Shown here one piece after another: positions 8,862 through 17,988 of a DNA stretch of 64,000 bases. The first letter of the stretch is position 1, and every line of letters starts with the position of its first letter. The position numbers were made by a program, and so were the translations under genes. The notes beneath the pieces were generated by a model, which was not told where the DNA came from, did no database searches, and saw only the letters and a list, made by a program, of their open reading frames with translations. Source of the DNA: JAWLDA01 sp041686855 (lineage in GTDB: Bacteria > Bacillota > Limnochordia > DTU080 > RSA5); the NCBI GenBank assembly GCA_041686855.1, contig JAWLDA010000019.1, positions 16,381 to 80,380 on the forward strand, read 5' to 3'.

Positions 8862-10250
8862 ATGGCTAAAAAACCGCTTAATGTGATCCTGTTCGGCGTC
8901 GACAGTCTGTGGGCCGACCACATGAGTTCGTACGGCTACCACCGCTTGACGACGCCTCACATCGACAAGTTTGCCGAGTCGGGAGTCCTCTTTGAGCGGA
9001 CCTACTCGCCTCACGTTCCGACGACCCCGGCATACGCCAGCATGTTGACGGGGATGGACTGCTTCTCCAACCAAGTGGTCGCCTTGCGGCACAAAGGTGG
9101 GCTGACAGACCGGGTCGAGACCCTCGCAGAGATCCTGCGCAAGTCAGGATACGAGAGCACCTGCGTAGGCTTCTCCGGGAATCCCAGCTCGCGCGGTTTC
9201 GACAACTATATCAACTACAACAGCTGGGGCGGGGGCAACAACGAGGGCAAGATGCCCAAGGCCGACTCCCTCAACGAGGTGACCTTGCCTGAGTTGGAGC
9301 GCTTAGCCCAGGGTGAGGCGCCGTTCTTCCTCTTTATGCGGCACATGGACCCGCACTCACCGTATCTGCCGCCGGCGCCCTTCGACCGGATGTTTCACAG
9401 CTCCGATCCGTGCGACCCTTCGATCGACACGATGAAACCCGTCCTCGACTTTAAGCCGTTTGCGACCTACTTTAAGTCGTGGATGCCCGAAGGGATCACG
9501 GACGCCGAGTACGTCATCGCTCAGTACGACGGCGGAATCGCCTACATGGACGCGTGCATTCAGCGCATCTTCCAGCGCGTCGAAGAGCTTGGGATCGCCG
9601 AGAACACGTTGGTCATCCTGAACGGCGACCACGGCGAGACGTTGATGGACCACGAGTGCTACTTTGATCACCACGGCATCTACGACTGCACGTTGCACGT
9701 GCCGCTCATCATGCGTCTGCCCGGGAAGTTGCCGAGCGGCGTGCGAGTGCCTGGATACAACCTGCATCAGGACCTCGTGCCGACGATCCTCGAACTCCTC
9801 GAGCTCGAGCACGACAAGCCCTTTGACGGCAAGAGCCTCATTCCGCTCATCAACGGGGAGCAGTCCAACAACTACTCCGAGTTTTACATCACGGAAGCGA
9901 CATGGATGCGCAAACACGGTTGGCGCACTCCACAGTGGAAGCTGATCGTCGCCCTCGAGCCCGACTTTCACTTTAAGCCGCCGGTCGAGTTGTACAACCT
10001 TTTGGAGGACCCGGATGAGAACAACAACTTGGCTGAGTCCGAGCCCGAGGTAGTCGCCGCGCTAAAGGCCCGCATGGAGGCGTGGATCGAGCGCCGGGAG
10101 AAGGAGACCGGCCTCACCAACCCCATGTACACCAACTTGCAGTGGCACGGGAAAGACCACGGGCCCTTCACCAGCTCGGAGCAGGCGTACGAGGAGCTCT
10201 TTATCGGCGGCGTGGGCGAGGCCCGCAAACTGCAGGAGAAGCGTGCATAA
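8862..10250 (+). CDS. sulfatase-like hydrolase of the alkaline phosphatase superfamily, Thr at the nucleophile position
   Basis: 462 residues from ATG 8862 (GAAGGAGAG 8-12 bases upstream). Metal-binding blocks of arylsulfatase-like enzymes are present: ILFGVDSLWADH at the N-terminus and LNGDHGETLMDHE plus FDHHGIYD in the middle. The activation motif, normally [CS]-x-P-x-R, reads TTPAYASMLTG, so Thr takes the place of the Cys or Ser turned into formylglycine. No formylglycine-generating enzyme gene is seen nearby. It may be a phosphodiesterase or phosphatase using Thr, as nucleotide pyrophosphatases do, rather than a true sulfatase. No signal peptide is visible, so it is probably cytoplasmic. 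Confidence 0.85.
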   Translation: MAKKPLNVILFGVDSLWADHMSSYGYHRLTTPHIDKFAESGVLFERTYSPHVPTTPAYASMLTGMDCFSNQVVALRHKGGLTDRVETLAEILRKSGYESTCVGFSGNPSSRGFDNYINYNSWGGGNNEGKMPKADSLNEVTLPELERLAQGEAPFFLFMRHMDPHSPYLPPAPFDRMFHSSDPCDPSIDTMKPVLDFKPFATYFKSWMPEGITDAEYVIAQYDGGIAYMDACIQRIFQRVEELGIAENTLVILNGDHGETLMDHECYFDHHGIYDCTLHVPLIMRLPGKLPSGVRVPGYNLHQDLVPTILELLELEHDKPFDGKSLIPLINGEQSNNYSEFYITEATWMRKHGWRTPQWKLIVALEPDFHFKPPVELYNLLEDPDENNNLAESEPEVVAALKARMEAWIERREKETGLTNPMYTNLQWHGKDHGPFTSSEQAYEELFIGGVGEARKLQEKRA

Positions 10251-10350
10251 TTTCTGCGGTCGGGCGCGATGGGTGCGCACTGGCACTCGGTCGCGTTTGG
10301 CGAGTCTCTTGCGAGCGCATCTTGCGAGCTTATAGAGAGGTTTGATACAC

Positions 10351-11169
10351 GTGAAAATCGGATGTAATACGGTTCTCTTTGCCAGTCTCTCCCTGCGCGA
10401 AGCTTTACAGCACGTCGCGTGGGCCGGTTTTGACGCCGTAGAGATCGCGTGCTTGGGTAACGCCCGGCACGCGTGGCCCGACTTTGACGACGCCGCTCTC
10501 GAGCAGGCCCGTGAGGCATTGGCGACTAGCGGTTTGGACGTCGTGGCCATGGAGGCGGCGACCAATCTGCTCGATCCGGAGCGCCGCGAGTGGTTTTACT
10601 CGGCGCTCGAGTTGGCGGCGAAGTTAGAGATTCCCTTGGTGAGCAGCGGCTCCGGCGGGGCCGACACGGAGGAGGACCTCGAGCGGACCCTCGCCATCAT
10701 GCCGGAGCTGGCCGAGCGTGCCGAAGCGCTCGGTGTCAAGGTCTCGGTGAAGGCCCACGTCCACGCCGCCGTTCACGACGTCGCCTCCGCTCTACGCGTG
10801 GCTGAGGCGGCTGACTCGCCGTGGGTGGGGATCAACTACGACCCGACCCACCTCTACCGCGAAGGCGAGGACATCTTGGAGGCGTGGGAACGCTTGGCTC
10901 CGCACGTCGTTCACATTCACTTCCGCGATCTACGAGGTGGTGCCAACAAGGAGATCGGCGCCCCCAAGTACCAGGTACCGGGGATGGGCGTCCTCGATCT
11001 GCCTCCGCTCCTCGAGCGAATCGTACGCTCGGAGTACTCCGGCGCGCTGGACCTCGAAGTGATTGGCGCGTTTGACTTCTCTGCCGGGGAGTCCATGGGG
11101 ATCGCCGCACAGTCGAGGGGGTACTTGCGCCGCTGCATGGAGGAGATCGAGGGCGGAAGCGCACGATGA
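10351..11169 (+). CDS. sugar phosphate isomerase/epimerase (AP endonuclease 2 fold)
   Basis: 272 residues of the xylose-isomerase-like TIM-barrel superfamily. It begins MKIGCNTVLF, has AGFDAVEIA after the first strand, VKAHVH and GINYDPTHLY in the middle and HIHFRDL near the end; the His, Asp and Glu residues fit the metal site of this family. GTG 10351 is preferred because GAGAGG sits 10 bases upstream, while the in-frame TTG 10342 is only one base from it. The stop overlaps the ATG of the following sulfatase-like gene (ATGA), so the two are translationally coupled. Confidence 0.88.
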   Translation: MKIGCNTVLFASLSLREALQHVAWAGFDAVEIACLGNARHAWPDFDDAALEQAREALATSGLDVVAMEAATNLLDPERREWFYSALELAAKLEIPLVSSGSGGADTEEDLERTLAIMPELAERAEALGVKVSVKAHVHAAVHDVASALRVAEAADSPWVGINYDPTHLYREGEDILEAWERLAPHVVHIHFRDLRGGANKEIGAPKYQVPGMGVLDLPPLLERIVRSEYSGALDLEVIGAFDFSAGESMGIAAQSRGYLRRCMEEIEGGSAR

Positions 11170-12572
11170 ACATTGTCCTCATCTCCTGTGACACCCTGCG
11201 GGCTGACCGGTTGGGCTGCTACGGTTACACCAAGCCGACCAGCCCCAACATTGATCGGATCGCGTCGGAAGGCGTTCTCTTTGAGAACGCCTTCGGCGCC
11301 GACATCCCCACGGAGCCTGTGCACACGGCGCTCTTTACAGGCCAGTTGGGCCTAAAGACCGGTATCGTCGCCCACGGTGCGCACTCTCGCTACCTGGCGA
11401 AAGAGACGCCATGGCTGCCGTCGATCCTGTGGGAGGCCGGATTTTCCACAGCGGCGGCGGACAACTTGTACCGTTTGAAAGAGTGGTTCGCACGGGGCTA
11501 CTCTGATTACATGAACACGCTCTCGCGCCGGCGCTGGATCGACGGGCACGACGTGAACGCTCGAGCCGAAGGGTGGTTGCGCCGCTACGTGCAGGAGGGG
11601 GCCCAGGAGCCGTTCTTCCTCTTTCTACACTATTGGGACACCCATACTCCGTACATGCCACCGCAGGAGTACAGCCGCCTCTTTTACGACGGCGATCCGG
11701 CGGATCCCCAGCACGTGGGGATGGAGGCGGTGCGTGCCCAGGCGATTTACCCCTTCTTTCACCAGTACCATTACCGCCATCTAGGGGACGTGCGGGACCC
11801 TAGGTACATCAATGCGCTCTACGACGCTGAAGTGCGCTACCTCGACGACCGCATCAATGAGTTTGACCGCGTCCTGCAGGAGCTGAACCTCGCCCAAGAG
11901 ACGTTGTTTATCCTGATGGGCGATCACGGAGAGAGCCTCGACGAGCACCAGATCTATTGGGATCACGCCGGCTTGTACGAGACGACGGTGAAGGTGCCGC
12001 TCATTCTGCGCTGGCCCGAGCGGATTCCCCAAGGGCAGCGGGTCGACGCGCTCGTGCAACATATCGATCTCATGCCGACGATCTTGGAGGCGGCACGTGA
12101 GGAGAAGCGGGTCTCACAGGGGCGCTTGGCGGGCGCCCAGGAGCACGCGGACGGCCGCAGCTTGTGGCCGCTGATTCGCGGCGAGGAGAGCAAACATCAC
12201 GAGCGCATCTACCACGGTGAGTGCAATTGGCAGGCCTCGCGGGCCGTGCGCACCGATGAGTGGAAGCTGATTCACAACATTGATCCGTTTGTGTACGAGC
12301 GCCCTCTGCTCGAGCTCTACCACCTGCCGAGCGATCCGGGTGAGCGCCACAACCTGGCTGAGGAGAAGAAGGAGCTCGCCCAGCAGCTCTTTGACGAGCT
12401 GCGCGCCTGGGTTGAGGTCCAGCTCGACGGGGCGGCCGATCCGATCACCGACACGCTGGCCACCTCGGGCATGCCCGCGATTGCGCGGATGGAGCGCTCC
12501 CTGGCCGAGTGGGGAATGACGTGGCAGGAGTGGCTGGCCGATCCCGACCTCCGACGGCTCGGCTTGGCGTAA
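11166..12572 (+). CDS. second sulfatase-like hydrolase, Thr at the nucleophile position
   Basis: 468 residues, paralogous to the gene at 8862. It starts MNIVLISCDTLRADRLGCYG, with the metal-site Asp pair, and has LMGDHGESLDEH and WDHAGLYE. The activation segment reads IPTEPVHTALFTGQ: again Thr instead of Cys or Ser, and no Arg two residues after the Pro. No signal peptide is visible. The ATG overlaps the stop of the isomerase gene, and the rhaD-like gene follows 27 bp later. Having two paralogues with the same substitution argues against a sequencing error and for a distinct chemistry, perhaps phosphodiester or phosphonate cleavage. Confidence 0.85.
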   Translation: MNIVLISCDTLRADRLGCYGYTKPTSPNIDRIASEGVLFENAFGADIPTEPVHTALFTGQLGLKTGIVAHGAHSRYLAKETPWLPSILWEAGFSTAAADNLYRLKEWFARGYSDYMNTLSRRRWIDGHDVNARAEGWLRRYVQEGAQEPFFLFLHYWDTHTPYMPPQEYSRLFYDGDPADPQHVGMEAVRAQAIYPFFHQYHYRHLGDVRDPRYINALYDAEVRYLDDRINEFDRVLQELNLAQETLFILMGDHGESLDEHQIYWDHAGLYETTVKVPLILRWPERIPQGQRVDALVQHIDLMPTILEAAREEKRVSQGRLAGAQEHADGRSLWPLIRGEESKHHERIYHGECNWQASRAVRTDEWKLIHNIDPFVYERPLLELYHLPSDPGERHNLAEEKKELAQQLFDELRAWVEVQLDGAADPITDTLATSGMPAIARMERSLAEWGMTWQEWLADPDLRRLGLA

Positions 12573-12599
12573 CGACTTTGGTAAGGGAGTGCTTTAGGA

Positions 12600-14669
12600 A
12601 TGGTTGAAAACTTGTGGAACGACGAGCGGGCGGCGCAGGGAAGCGACGAACTCGACCGCCTCGTCTACCGCTCCAACCTCTTGGGAGCGGACCGCCGGGT
12701 CTGCAACTGGAAAGGGGGGAACACCTCCTCGAAAGTGCCGTATACGCACGTCGACGGCCGCGCCTTCGACGTCCTGTGGGTGAAGGGGAGCGGCTCGGAT
12801 CTGGCCGACATCACCCGAGCGGGCTTTGCCGGTCTGCGGCTTTTGGAAGTGCTGCCCGCCTTTGAGAAGGAGGCGATGAGCGACGAGGAGATGGTCGACT
12901 ACTTGGTGCAGACGCTGCTGCACCCATCGATGCCAAGGCCTTCTATAGAGACGCTCCTCCACGCCTTTGTCCCACATCCGCACGTCGACCACACTCACCC
13001 GGACGCGATCGTCACCCTGTGCAACCTCAAGGACGGTGAAGCAAAGACTCGTGAACTCTTTGGAGACGCCGTCGCCTGGATCGATTACATGCGGCCGGGC
13101 TTCCGTCTCGCCAAAGAGGTGGGACTCGCGCTGCGGGCCACTCCGGGCTTGCGCGGCGTCTTCCTCGGAAGCCACGGTCTAGTCACCTGGGGCGCCACGC
13201 ATCAGGAGTCGTACGAGAATACGATCACGCTTATTAACGAGGCGCAGGCGTACATCGACACTGAAGTGGCGAAGGGGCCGGTCTTTGGCGGAGTGCGGGT
13301 CCAGGGCGCCCCGGCGGACTGCGCCGAGCGCCTGCTTGCGGACGCGCTACCGGCCTTGCGGGGGGCGCTCAGTCAGGAGCGACGGACGATTCTTCACGTC
13401 GATCGCAGCGACGCCGTCCTCGAGTTGGTCAACTCCGAGCGGGGCAAGGAGTTGGCTCTGACGGGTTCCGCCTGCCCCGATCACTTGGTGCATACCAAGT
13501 ACGTGCCCCTGTGGATCGATTTCGACCCGGCTACAGGCGACGCTGAACAGCTCAAAGGGCTGCTCAAAGAGGGCGCAGCTCGGTACGCCGACGCTTACCG
13601 CGGGTACGTGCAGGCGCACGGGCGGCCCGACGATCCCAAACTTGACCCATTCCCCCGAATCATCCTGATTCCCGGGATCGGCATGCTCTCTACAGGACCG
13701 GACAAGGGCGGCGCTTTAAACAGCGCGGGGCTCTACCACCGAGCGACCGAAGTGATTCGGGGCGCCGACGCTGTCGGCAGCTTCGCCTCCATGTCGCCGC
13801 AAGACGCGTACGACGTGGAGTACTGGCCTCTCGAGCTCTACAAGCTCACCCTGGCGCCCGCTGAGCGTGAGCTCTCACGGCGGGTGGCGGTCGTTACCGG
13901 CGCGGCGAGCGGGATCGGCAAGGCGACGGCCCATCTGCTGGCTGAGAACGGCGCCCACGTCGTCATCGCTGACATCAACGCGGATGGAGCAGCGGCAACG
14001 GCAGAGGAGATCCAGGAGCGTTACGGAACGGGTCGAGCCATGGCGGTGCACGTCGACGTGACAGATGAGGCGGCACTCAGCCGAGCGATGGATGAGGCCG
14101 TCTTAATGTACGGCGGTATCGACGTGATGGTGTGCAACGCCGGGTTAGCGGCGGCTAAGCCGTTCGACGAGATGAGCGCCCACGAGTGGGACCGGATTCA
14201 CAACGTGTTGGTGAAGGGGTACTTCCTTGCATCCCGCGAGGCGTACCGACGGATGAAGGAGCAGGGGATCGGCGGAGCGATCGTCTTTGTCACCTCTAAG
14301 AATGCGATGGTGGCCAGTAAAGGCGCGGCCGGCTACAACGCCGCCAAGGCGGCTGAGTTGCACATGGCCCGCTCCCTTGCGGAGGAGGCGGGAGCCCACG
14401 GGGTGCGTGTCAATTGCGTGGCGCCCGATGCCGTTCTCGAGGGATCAGGCATTTGGAACAGCAACTGGCGCAACGAACGGGCCCGAGATTACGGGATCCA
14501 ACCCGATGAACTCGAGGAGTTTTACCGGCGTCGCACGACCCTCGGCGTGAACGTCTATCCCAAGGATATAGCAGAGGCGATTGCCTTCCTTGTCTCCGAT
14601 CGGGCCGGGAAAACGACGGGGTGTACCATCACGGTCGACGGTGGCGTCGCCGCTGCGTACATGCGGTAG
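12600..14669 (+). CDS. bifunctional rhamnulose-1-phosphate aldolase / short-chain alcohol dehydrogenase
   Basis: 689 residues with two domains. Residues 1 to about 420 are a class-II aldolase domain (GGNTSSK near residue 40 and the zinc-ligand region HPHVDHTHPDA). From about residue 427 follows a short-chain dehydrogenase with TGAASGIGKATA, NAG and the catalytic GYNAAKAAE. This fusion splits L-rhamnulose 1-phosphate to dihydroxyacetone phosphate and lactaldehyde and oxidises or reduces the aldehyde. The flanking isomerase and kinase genes supply its substrate. Often called RhaD, RhaE or RhaEW depending on the organism. Confidence 0.93.
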   Translation: MVENLWNDERAAQGSDELDRLVYRSNLLGADRRVCNWKGGNTSSKVPYTHVDGRAFDVLWVKGSGSDLADITRAGFAGLRLLEVLPAFEKEAMSDEEMVDYLVQTLLHPSMPRPSIETLLHAFVPHPHVDHTHPDAIVTLCNLKDGEAKTRELFGDAVAWIDYMRPGFRLAKEVGLALRATPGLRGVFLGSHGLVTWGATHQESYENTITLINEAQAYIDTEVAKGPVFGGVRVQGAPADCAERLLADALPALRGALSQERRTILHVDRSDAVLELVNSERGKELALTGSACPDHLVHTKYVPLWIDFDPATGDAEQLKGLLKEGAARYADAYRGYVQAHGRPDDPKLDPFPRIILIPGIGMLSTGPDKGGALNSAGLYHRATEVIRGADAVGSFASMSPQDAYDVEYWPLELYKLTLAPAERELSRRVAVVTGAASGIGKATAHLLAENGAHVVIADINADGAAATAEEIQERYGTGRAMAVHVDVTDEAALSRAMDEAVLMYGGIDVMVCNAGLAAAKPFDEMSAHEWDRIHNVLVKGYFLASREAYRRMKEQGIGGAIVFVTSKNAMVASKGAAGYNAAKAAELHMARSLAEEAGAHGVRVNCVAPDAVLEGSGIWNSNWRNERARDYGIQPDELEEFYRRRTTLGVNVYPKDIAEAIAFLVSDRAGKTTGCTITVDGGVAAAYMR

Positions 14670-14699
14670 CTCGCGCGTGCCTTCGACGTCCATCGTGCT

Positions 14700-14806
14700 C
14701 AGGTCCAATTAGAGTGAGCGCCAGGTGAAGCGAACACAGGTGAAACCGAACACAGGCCAATCGAGCACAAGCCAAGCGAACTCCAGGTCAAGCGAACGCC
14801 AAACAT
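14700..14806. repeat. degenerate 15-16 bp tandem repeats in the rhaD-ASRT gap
   Basis: About six diverged copies of a unit close to CAGGTGAAGCGAACA fill most of the 150-bp gap: 14722 onward reads CAGGTGAAGCGAACA, CAGGTGAAACCGAACA, CAGGCCAATCGAGCA, CAAGCCAAGCGAACTC, CAGGTCAAGCGAACGC. The array ends at the ribosome binding site of the next gene. It has no invariant spacer/repeat pattern and is not a CRISPR. Confidence 0.8.
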
Positions 14807-14821
14807 TCGGAGGTGGAGGAT

Positions 14822-15244
14822 GTGAATGCAATCCCGCAAGGGGGAGCCGTGAAGCGAGAGGGCGAGGGTGACGGGGCTCGCGTCTGGATCGTTCCTGACG
14901 CGTACCTGCCCGACCCGGGCACCGACGAGCTGCAGGGCCACGAGGCGATCTGTCTGCTCAACACAGGCACGGTGGCGGCCCACGTCACGTTGGACTTTTA
15001 CTTTGAGGACCGGGAGCCGATTCGGAATGTGAGCCTCACCCTCGGGGCGGAGCGGACGTGGCACGTCCGACTCGACGACCCCAAGAGCCTGGGCGGTGTG
15101 GAGCTGCCGCGCCTCGTTCCCTACGCCCTGCGCGTCACCAGCGACGCGAATATCGTGGTGCAGTACTCCAGGTTGGATACGACCCAGGTAAACCTAGCCC
15201 TGATGACCACTATGGCGTGGCCAGCGCCCAAGGAGGATGCGTAG
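14822..15244 (+). CDS. ASRT-family protein (sensory rhodopsin transducer domain)
   Basis: 140 residues, all beta, beginning at GTG 14822 with CGGAGG 8 bases upstream. Motifs ARVWIVPDAYLPDPG, HEAICLLNTG and RIVPYALRVTSD-like strands match the small domain first seen in the Anabaena sensory rhodopsin transducer, a superfamily predicted to bind small molecules and often found beside sugar-metabolism genes. No rhodopsin gene is present in the window. Sitting between the rhamnulose-1-P aldolase and rhamnose isomerase genes, it may bind rhamnose or an intermediate, perhaps as a sensor or chaperone for the pathway. That role is inference. Confidence 0.85.
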   Translation: MNAIPQGGAVKREGEGDGARVWIVPDAYLPDPGTDELQGHEAICLLNTGTVAAHVTLDFYFEDREPIRNVSLTLGAERTWHVRLDDPKSLGGVELPRLVPYALRVTSDANIVVQYSRLDTTQVNLALMTTMAWPAPKEDA

Positions 15245-15245
15245 C

Positions 15246-16403
15246 ATGAAGGTTCCTGCCGGCATCGACCTCAACGTGGTGAAAGAGCGGCTGAAGTCGA
15301 TCAACATAGAGACCCCATCGTGGGGTTACGGTGCGATGGGCACTCGGTTCTACACCTTAAACAAGCCCGGCGCGCCGCGTGACATTTACGAGAAGTTTCA
15401 AGACGCGGCCCAAGTGCACAAGTACACCGGTATCGCCGGTACAGTCGCCATTCACATTCCCTGGGATAAGGTAGACGACTACCAAGTACTCAAAGCGCAC
15501 GCCGACACGTTGGGAATGGCAGTGGGCGCCGTCAACGCCAACTTATTTCAAGAGGACGATTACGTGCACGGAAGCTTCGCGCACCACGACCCCGCGGTGC
15601 GAAAGCGGGCGGTGCAGCACGCGGCTGAGTGCGTCGACATCATGAATAAGACGGGCTCGCGCGACCTCACCCTGTGGTTTGCCGACGGCACCAACTACCC
15701 GGGCCAGGACGACTTTCGCGCCCGGAAGCGCCGTATGGAAGAGTGTTTGGGCGAGACGTACGCTCTTTTGAGCGACGCACAGCGCATGCTCATCGAGTAC
15801 AAGTTTTTTGAGCCCGCCTTTTACCAGACGGACGTCCCCGATTGGGGCCTGGCGACACTACACGCCATGAAGCTGGGGCCCAAGGCGCAGACGCTGGTCG
15901 ATCTGGGGCACCACCCGCAGGGGACCAACATCGAGTACATCATCGCGATCTTGCTCGACGAGGGTAAGTTGGGCGGTTTCCACTTTAACAGCCGTAAGTA
16001 CGCCGATGACGATCTGACGACAGGCTCGATCAACCCGTACGAGCTCTTCCTCATCTTTCACGAGCTGGTAAAGGGGGAGAACGACCCCGGCGTGCAGGCC
16101 GATATCGCATATATGCTCGACCAGTGTCATTACATTAAGCCCAACATCGAAGCGATGATCCAGTCCGTCGTGAACATCCAGACCGAGTACGCCAGGGCTC
16201 TCCTGGTCGATCAAGAACGACTCGAGGCGGCGCAGGCTCGTGGCGACCTGATCGAGGCGGAGGAGTGTCTGATGCAGGCCTTTCGCCAGGACGTGACGCC
16301 AATCCTCGAAGAGGTGCGCGCTGAGATGGGCGTCCCGAGCGACCCCTTGGCGGCCTTCCGGGAGAGCGGGTATATGGAACAGATTCGCAGGGAGCGGGAG
16401 TGA
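15246..16403 (+). CDS. rhaI: L-rhamnose isomerase (RhaI-type)
   Basis: 385 residues of the xylose-isomerase-like TIM barrel type seen in Pseudomonas stutzeri and Bacillus rhamnose isomerases, distinct from E. coli RhaA. Metal-ligand regions are visible: EYKFFEPAFY, LVDLGHHPQGTNIE and GGFHFNSRKYADDDL. It interconverts L-rhamnose and L-rhamnulose in the cytoplasm. ATG 15246 is preferred because GGAGG lies 9 bases upstream; ATG 15237 abuts the same site. It follows the ASRT gene by one base and precedes the rhamnulokinase by 7 bp, all in one operon. Confidence 0.9.
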   Translation: MKVPAGIDLNVVKERLKSINIETPSWGYGAMGTRFYTLNKPGAPRDIYEKFQDAAQVHKYTGIAGTVAIHIPWDKVDDYQVLKAHADTLGMAVGAVNANLFQEDDYVHGSFAHHDPAVRKRAVQHAAECVDIMNKTGSRDLTLWFADGTNYPGQDDFRARKRRMEECLGETYALLSDAQRMLIEYKFFEPAFYQTDVPDWGLATLHAMKLGPKAQTLVDLGHHPQGTNIEYIIAILLDEGKLGGFHFNSRKYADDDLTTGSINPYELFLIFHELVKGENDPGVQADIAYMLDQCHYIKPNIEAMIQSVVNIQTEYARALLVDQERLEAAQARGDLIEAEECLMQAFRQDVTPILEEVRAEMGVPSDPLAAFRESGYMEQIRRERE

Positions 16404-16410
16404 GGCGACC

Positions 16411-17901
16411 GTGGCGGTGACCAACCTGCTGGCCATCGACTTGGGCGCGGAGAGCGGCCGGGCCGTCCTGGGCACGTTGACAGACGGCCGCCTTACCTGT
16501 GAGGAGGTGCATCGGTTTACCAACACGCCCGTGCCGGTGCACGACGCACTCTACTGGAACGTGCTCCACCTGCACCAAGAGATCAAAGCCGGCATCGGCA
16601 AGGCGGTCGCCCAGGCCGAGGAGCTGGCTGCGGTCGGCATCGATAGCTGGGCCGTCGACTTCGGCTTGATCGGCCCTTCGGGCGAGTTGTTGGGCGGCGT
16701 GCACCATTACCGTGACCGGCGGACCGACGGGTTGATGGAGCGGGTCTCGGCCCATCTTGGTCGGGAGGAGATCTACCGCAACACCGGGGTGCAGTTTCTC
16801 CCCTTTAATACGCTTTACCAATTGGCCGCGCTGAAGTCGAGTGAGCCGGCGCTTCTCGCTGCGGCCCACCGACTCCTCATGGTGGGCGAGCTCTTTACCT
16901 ACTTCCTCACGGGGGAGGCGGTCGGAGAGTTTACGAATGCGACGACGACGCAAGTGTACCACCCCGGGACCGGTGCGTGGCACGAGCCGTTCTTTGACGC
17001 GCTCGGCCTGCCGATCGAGATTATGCCGCCGGTGGTACAACCCGGCACCCAGGTGGGAACGCTCCTGCCCTCGGTAGCCGATGAGGTCGGCGTTCGCCCC
17101 ATCTCGGTCGTGCTCCCGGCCGTGCACGACACGGGATCTGCGGTCGCGGCTGTGCCGGCTGAGGGCGAGGACTGGGCCTTTATCAGCTCGGGGACGTGGT
17201 CCTTGGTAGGTGTCGAAGTGCCCCAAGCCATCCTCACGGACGAGAGCCTCGGGTTAAACATATCCAACGAGGGCGGGGTCGCCGGCACCTTTCGACATCT
17301 AAAGAACGTGATGGGCCTGTGGATTCTGCAGGAGTGCCGCCGAGCGTGGGAGCGGGAGGGCGACCCCCTGGACTACGCCGAGCTGACGCGCCTCGCCAAG
17401 GGGGCGCCCCCGTTGCGGGCCCATGTCGATCCTGACGATCCACGCTTCTTTCAGCCCGGCGATATGCCCGAGACAATCCGCTCCTACCTGCGCGAGACCG
17501 GACAGCCGGTGCCCGCGACGCGCGGCGAGGTGGCGCGGGTGGTCTTGGAGAGCTTGGCTCTTAAGTACCGCTACGTATTAGAGCAGTTGCAGCGGTCCAC
17601 CAAGCGCCGGGTCAACGTTGTGCACATCGTGGGCGGGGGCGCCCGCAACGCGCTCCTCAACCAGATGACGGCGGATGCGACCGGGTGCGAGGTGTTAGTC
17701 GGTCCGTACGAAGCGACGGCGATCGGCAATCTGACGGTGCAGGCTGTGGGGATGGGCGTCCTGCCCGATCAGCAGGCGGCCCGCGCCGTGGTGCGACGCT
17801 CGTTCGGTGTCGAAGCGCACCGTCCTGCCGACCAAGCCGCCTGGGACGACGCCTACGCTCGCTTCCAGCGCCTCTTGCCGCCCGATCTTTTCCAAGGTTG
17901 A
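16411..17901 (+). CDS. rhaB: rhamnulokinase
   Basis: 496 residues, FGGY sugar-kinase family. N-terminal ATPase motif LLAIDLGAESGRAVLG, catalytic region IDSWAVDFGL, second domain SSGTWSLVGVE and the adenosine motif HIVGGGARNALLNQMTADAT are all visible. It phosphorylates L-rhamnulose to the 1-phosphate used by the aldolase encoded upstream. Rhamnulokinase rather than xylulokinase or fuculokinase is inferred from the operon and the AVDFGL motif. It is the last gene of the rhamnose cluster and is followed by a strong inverted repeat. Confidence 0.92.
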   Translation: MAVTNLLAIDLGAESGRAVLGTLTDGRLTCEEVHRFTNTPVPVHDALYWNVLHLHQEIKAGIGKAVAQAEELAAVGIDSWAVDFGLIGPSGELLGGVHHYRDRRTDGLMERVSAHLGREEIYRNTGVQFLPFNTLYQLAALKSSEPALLAAAHRLLMVGELFTYFLTGEAVGEFTNATTTQVYHPGTGAWHEPFFDALGLPIEIMPPVVQPGTQVGTLLPSVADEVGVRPISVVLPAVHDTGSAVAAVPAEGEDWAFISSGTWSLVGVEVPQAILTDESLGLNISNEGGVAGTFRHLKNVMGLWILQECRRAWEREGDPLDYAELTRLAKGAPPLRAHVDPDDPRFFQPGDMPETIRSYLRETGQPVPATRGEVARVVLESLALKYRYVLEQLQRSTKRRVNVVHIVGGGARNALLNQMTADATGCEVLVGPYEATAIGNLTVQAVGMGVLPDQQAARAVVRRSFGVEAHRPADQAAWDDAYARFQRLLPPDLFQG

Positions 17902-17928
17902 CGCCATTTGCCACGGTCGGGTAATCTG

Positions 17929-17964
17929 AACCTGCCAAGGGAGGTCTGTTCACCTTGGCAGGTT
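17929..17964 (+). terminator. perfect 12-bp inverted repeat after rhaB
   Basis: AACCTGCCAAGG (17929-17940) and CCTTGGCAGGTT (17953-17964) form a perfect stem with a 12-base loop. There is no T tract behind it, so it may be a transcription-attenuating hairpin, an mRNA end protector or an operator for the ABC genes that start 25 bp later. The symmetry is certain; the role is not. Confidence 0.5.
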
Positions 17965-17988
17965 TGGGATCGAATGGAGGGAGCGACC

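Noticed and set aside
14700..14806. Could the tandem repeats be a CRISPR array?
   Set aside because: Units are contiguous, 15-16 bp and diverged, with no unique spacers and no cas genes in the window.
17908..17988. Longer N-terminus for the LolD-like ATPase
   Set aside because: Would run through the inverted repeat and lacks a ribosome binding site, whereas GTG 17989 has GGAGGG at proper distance.
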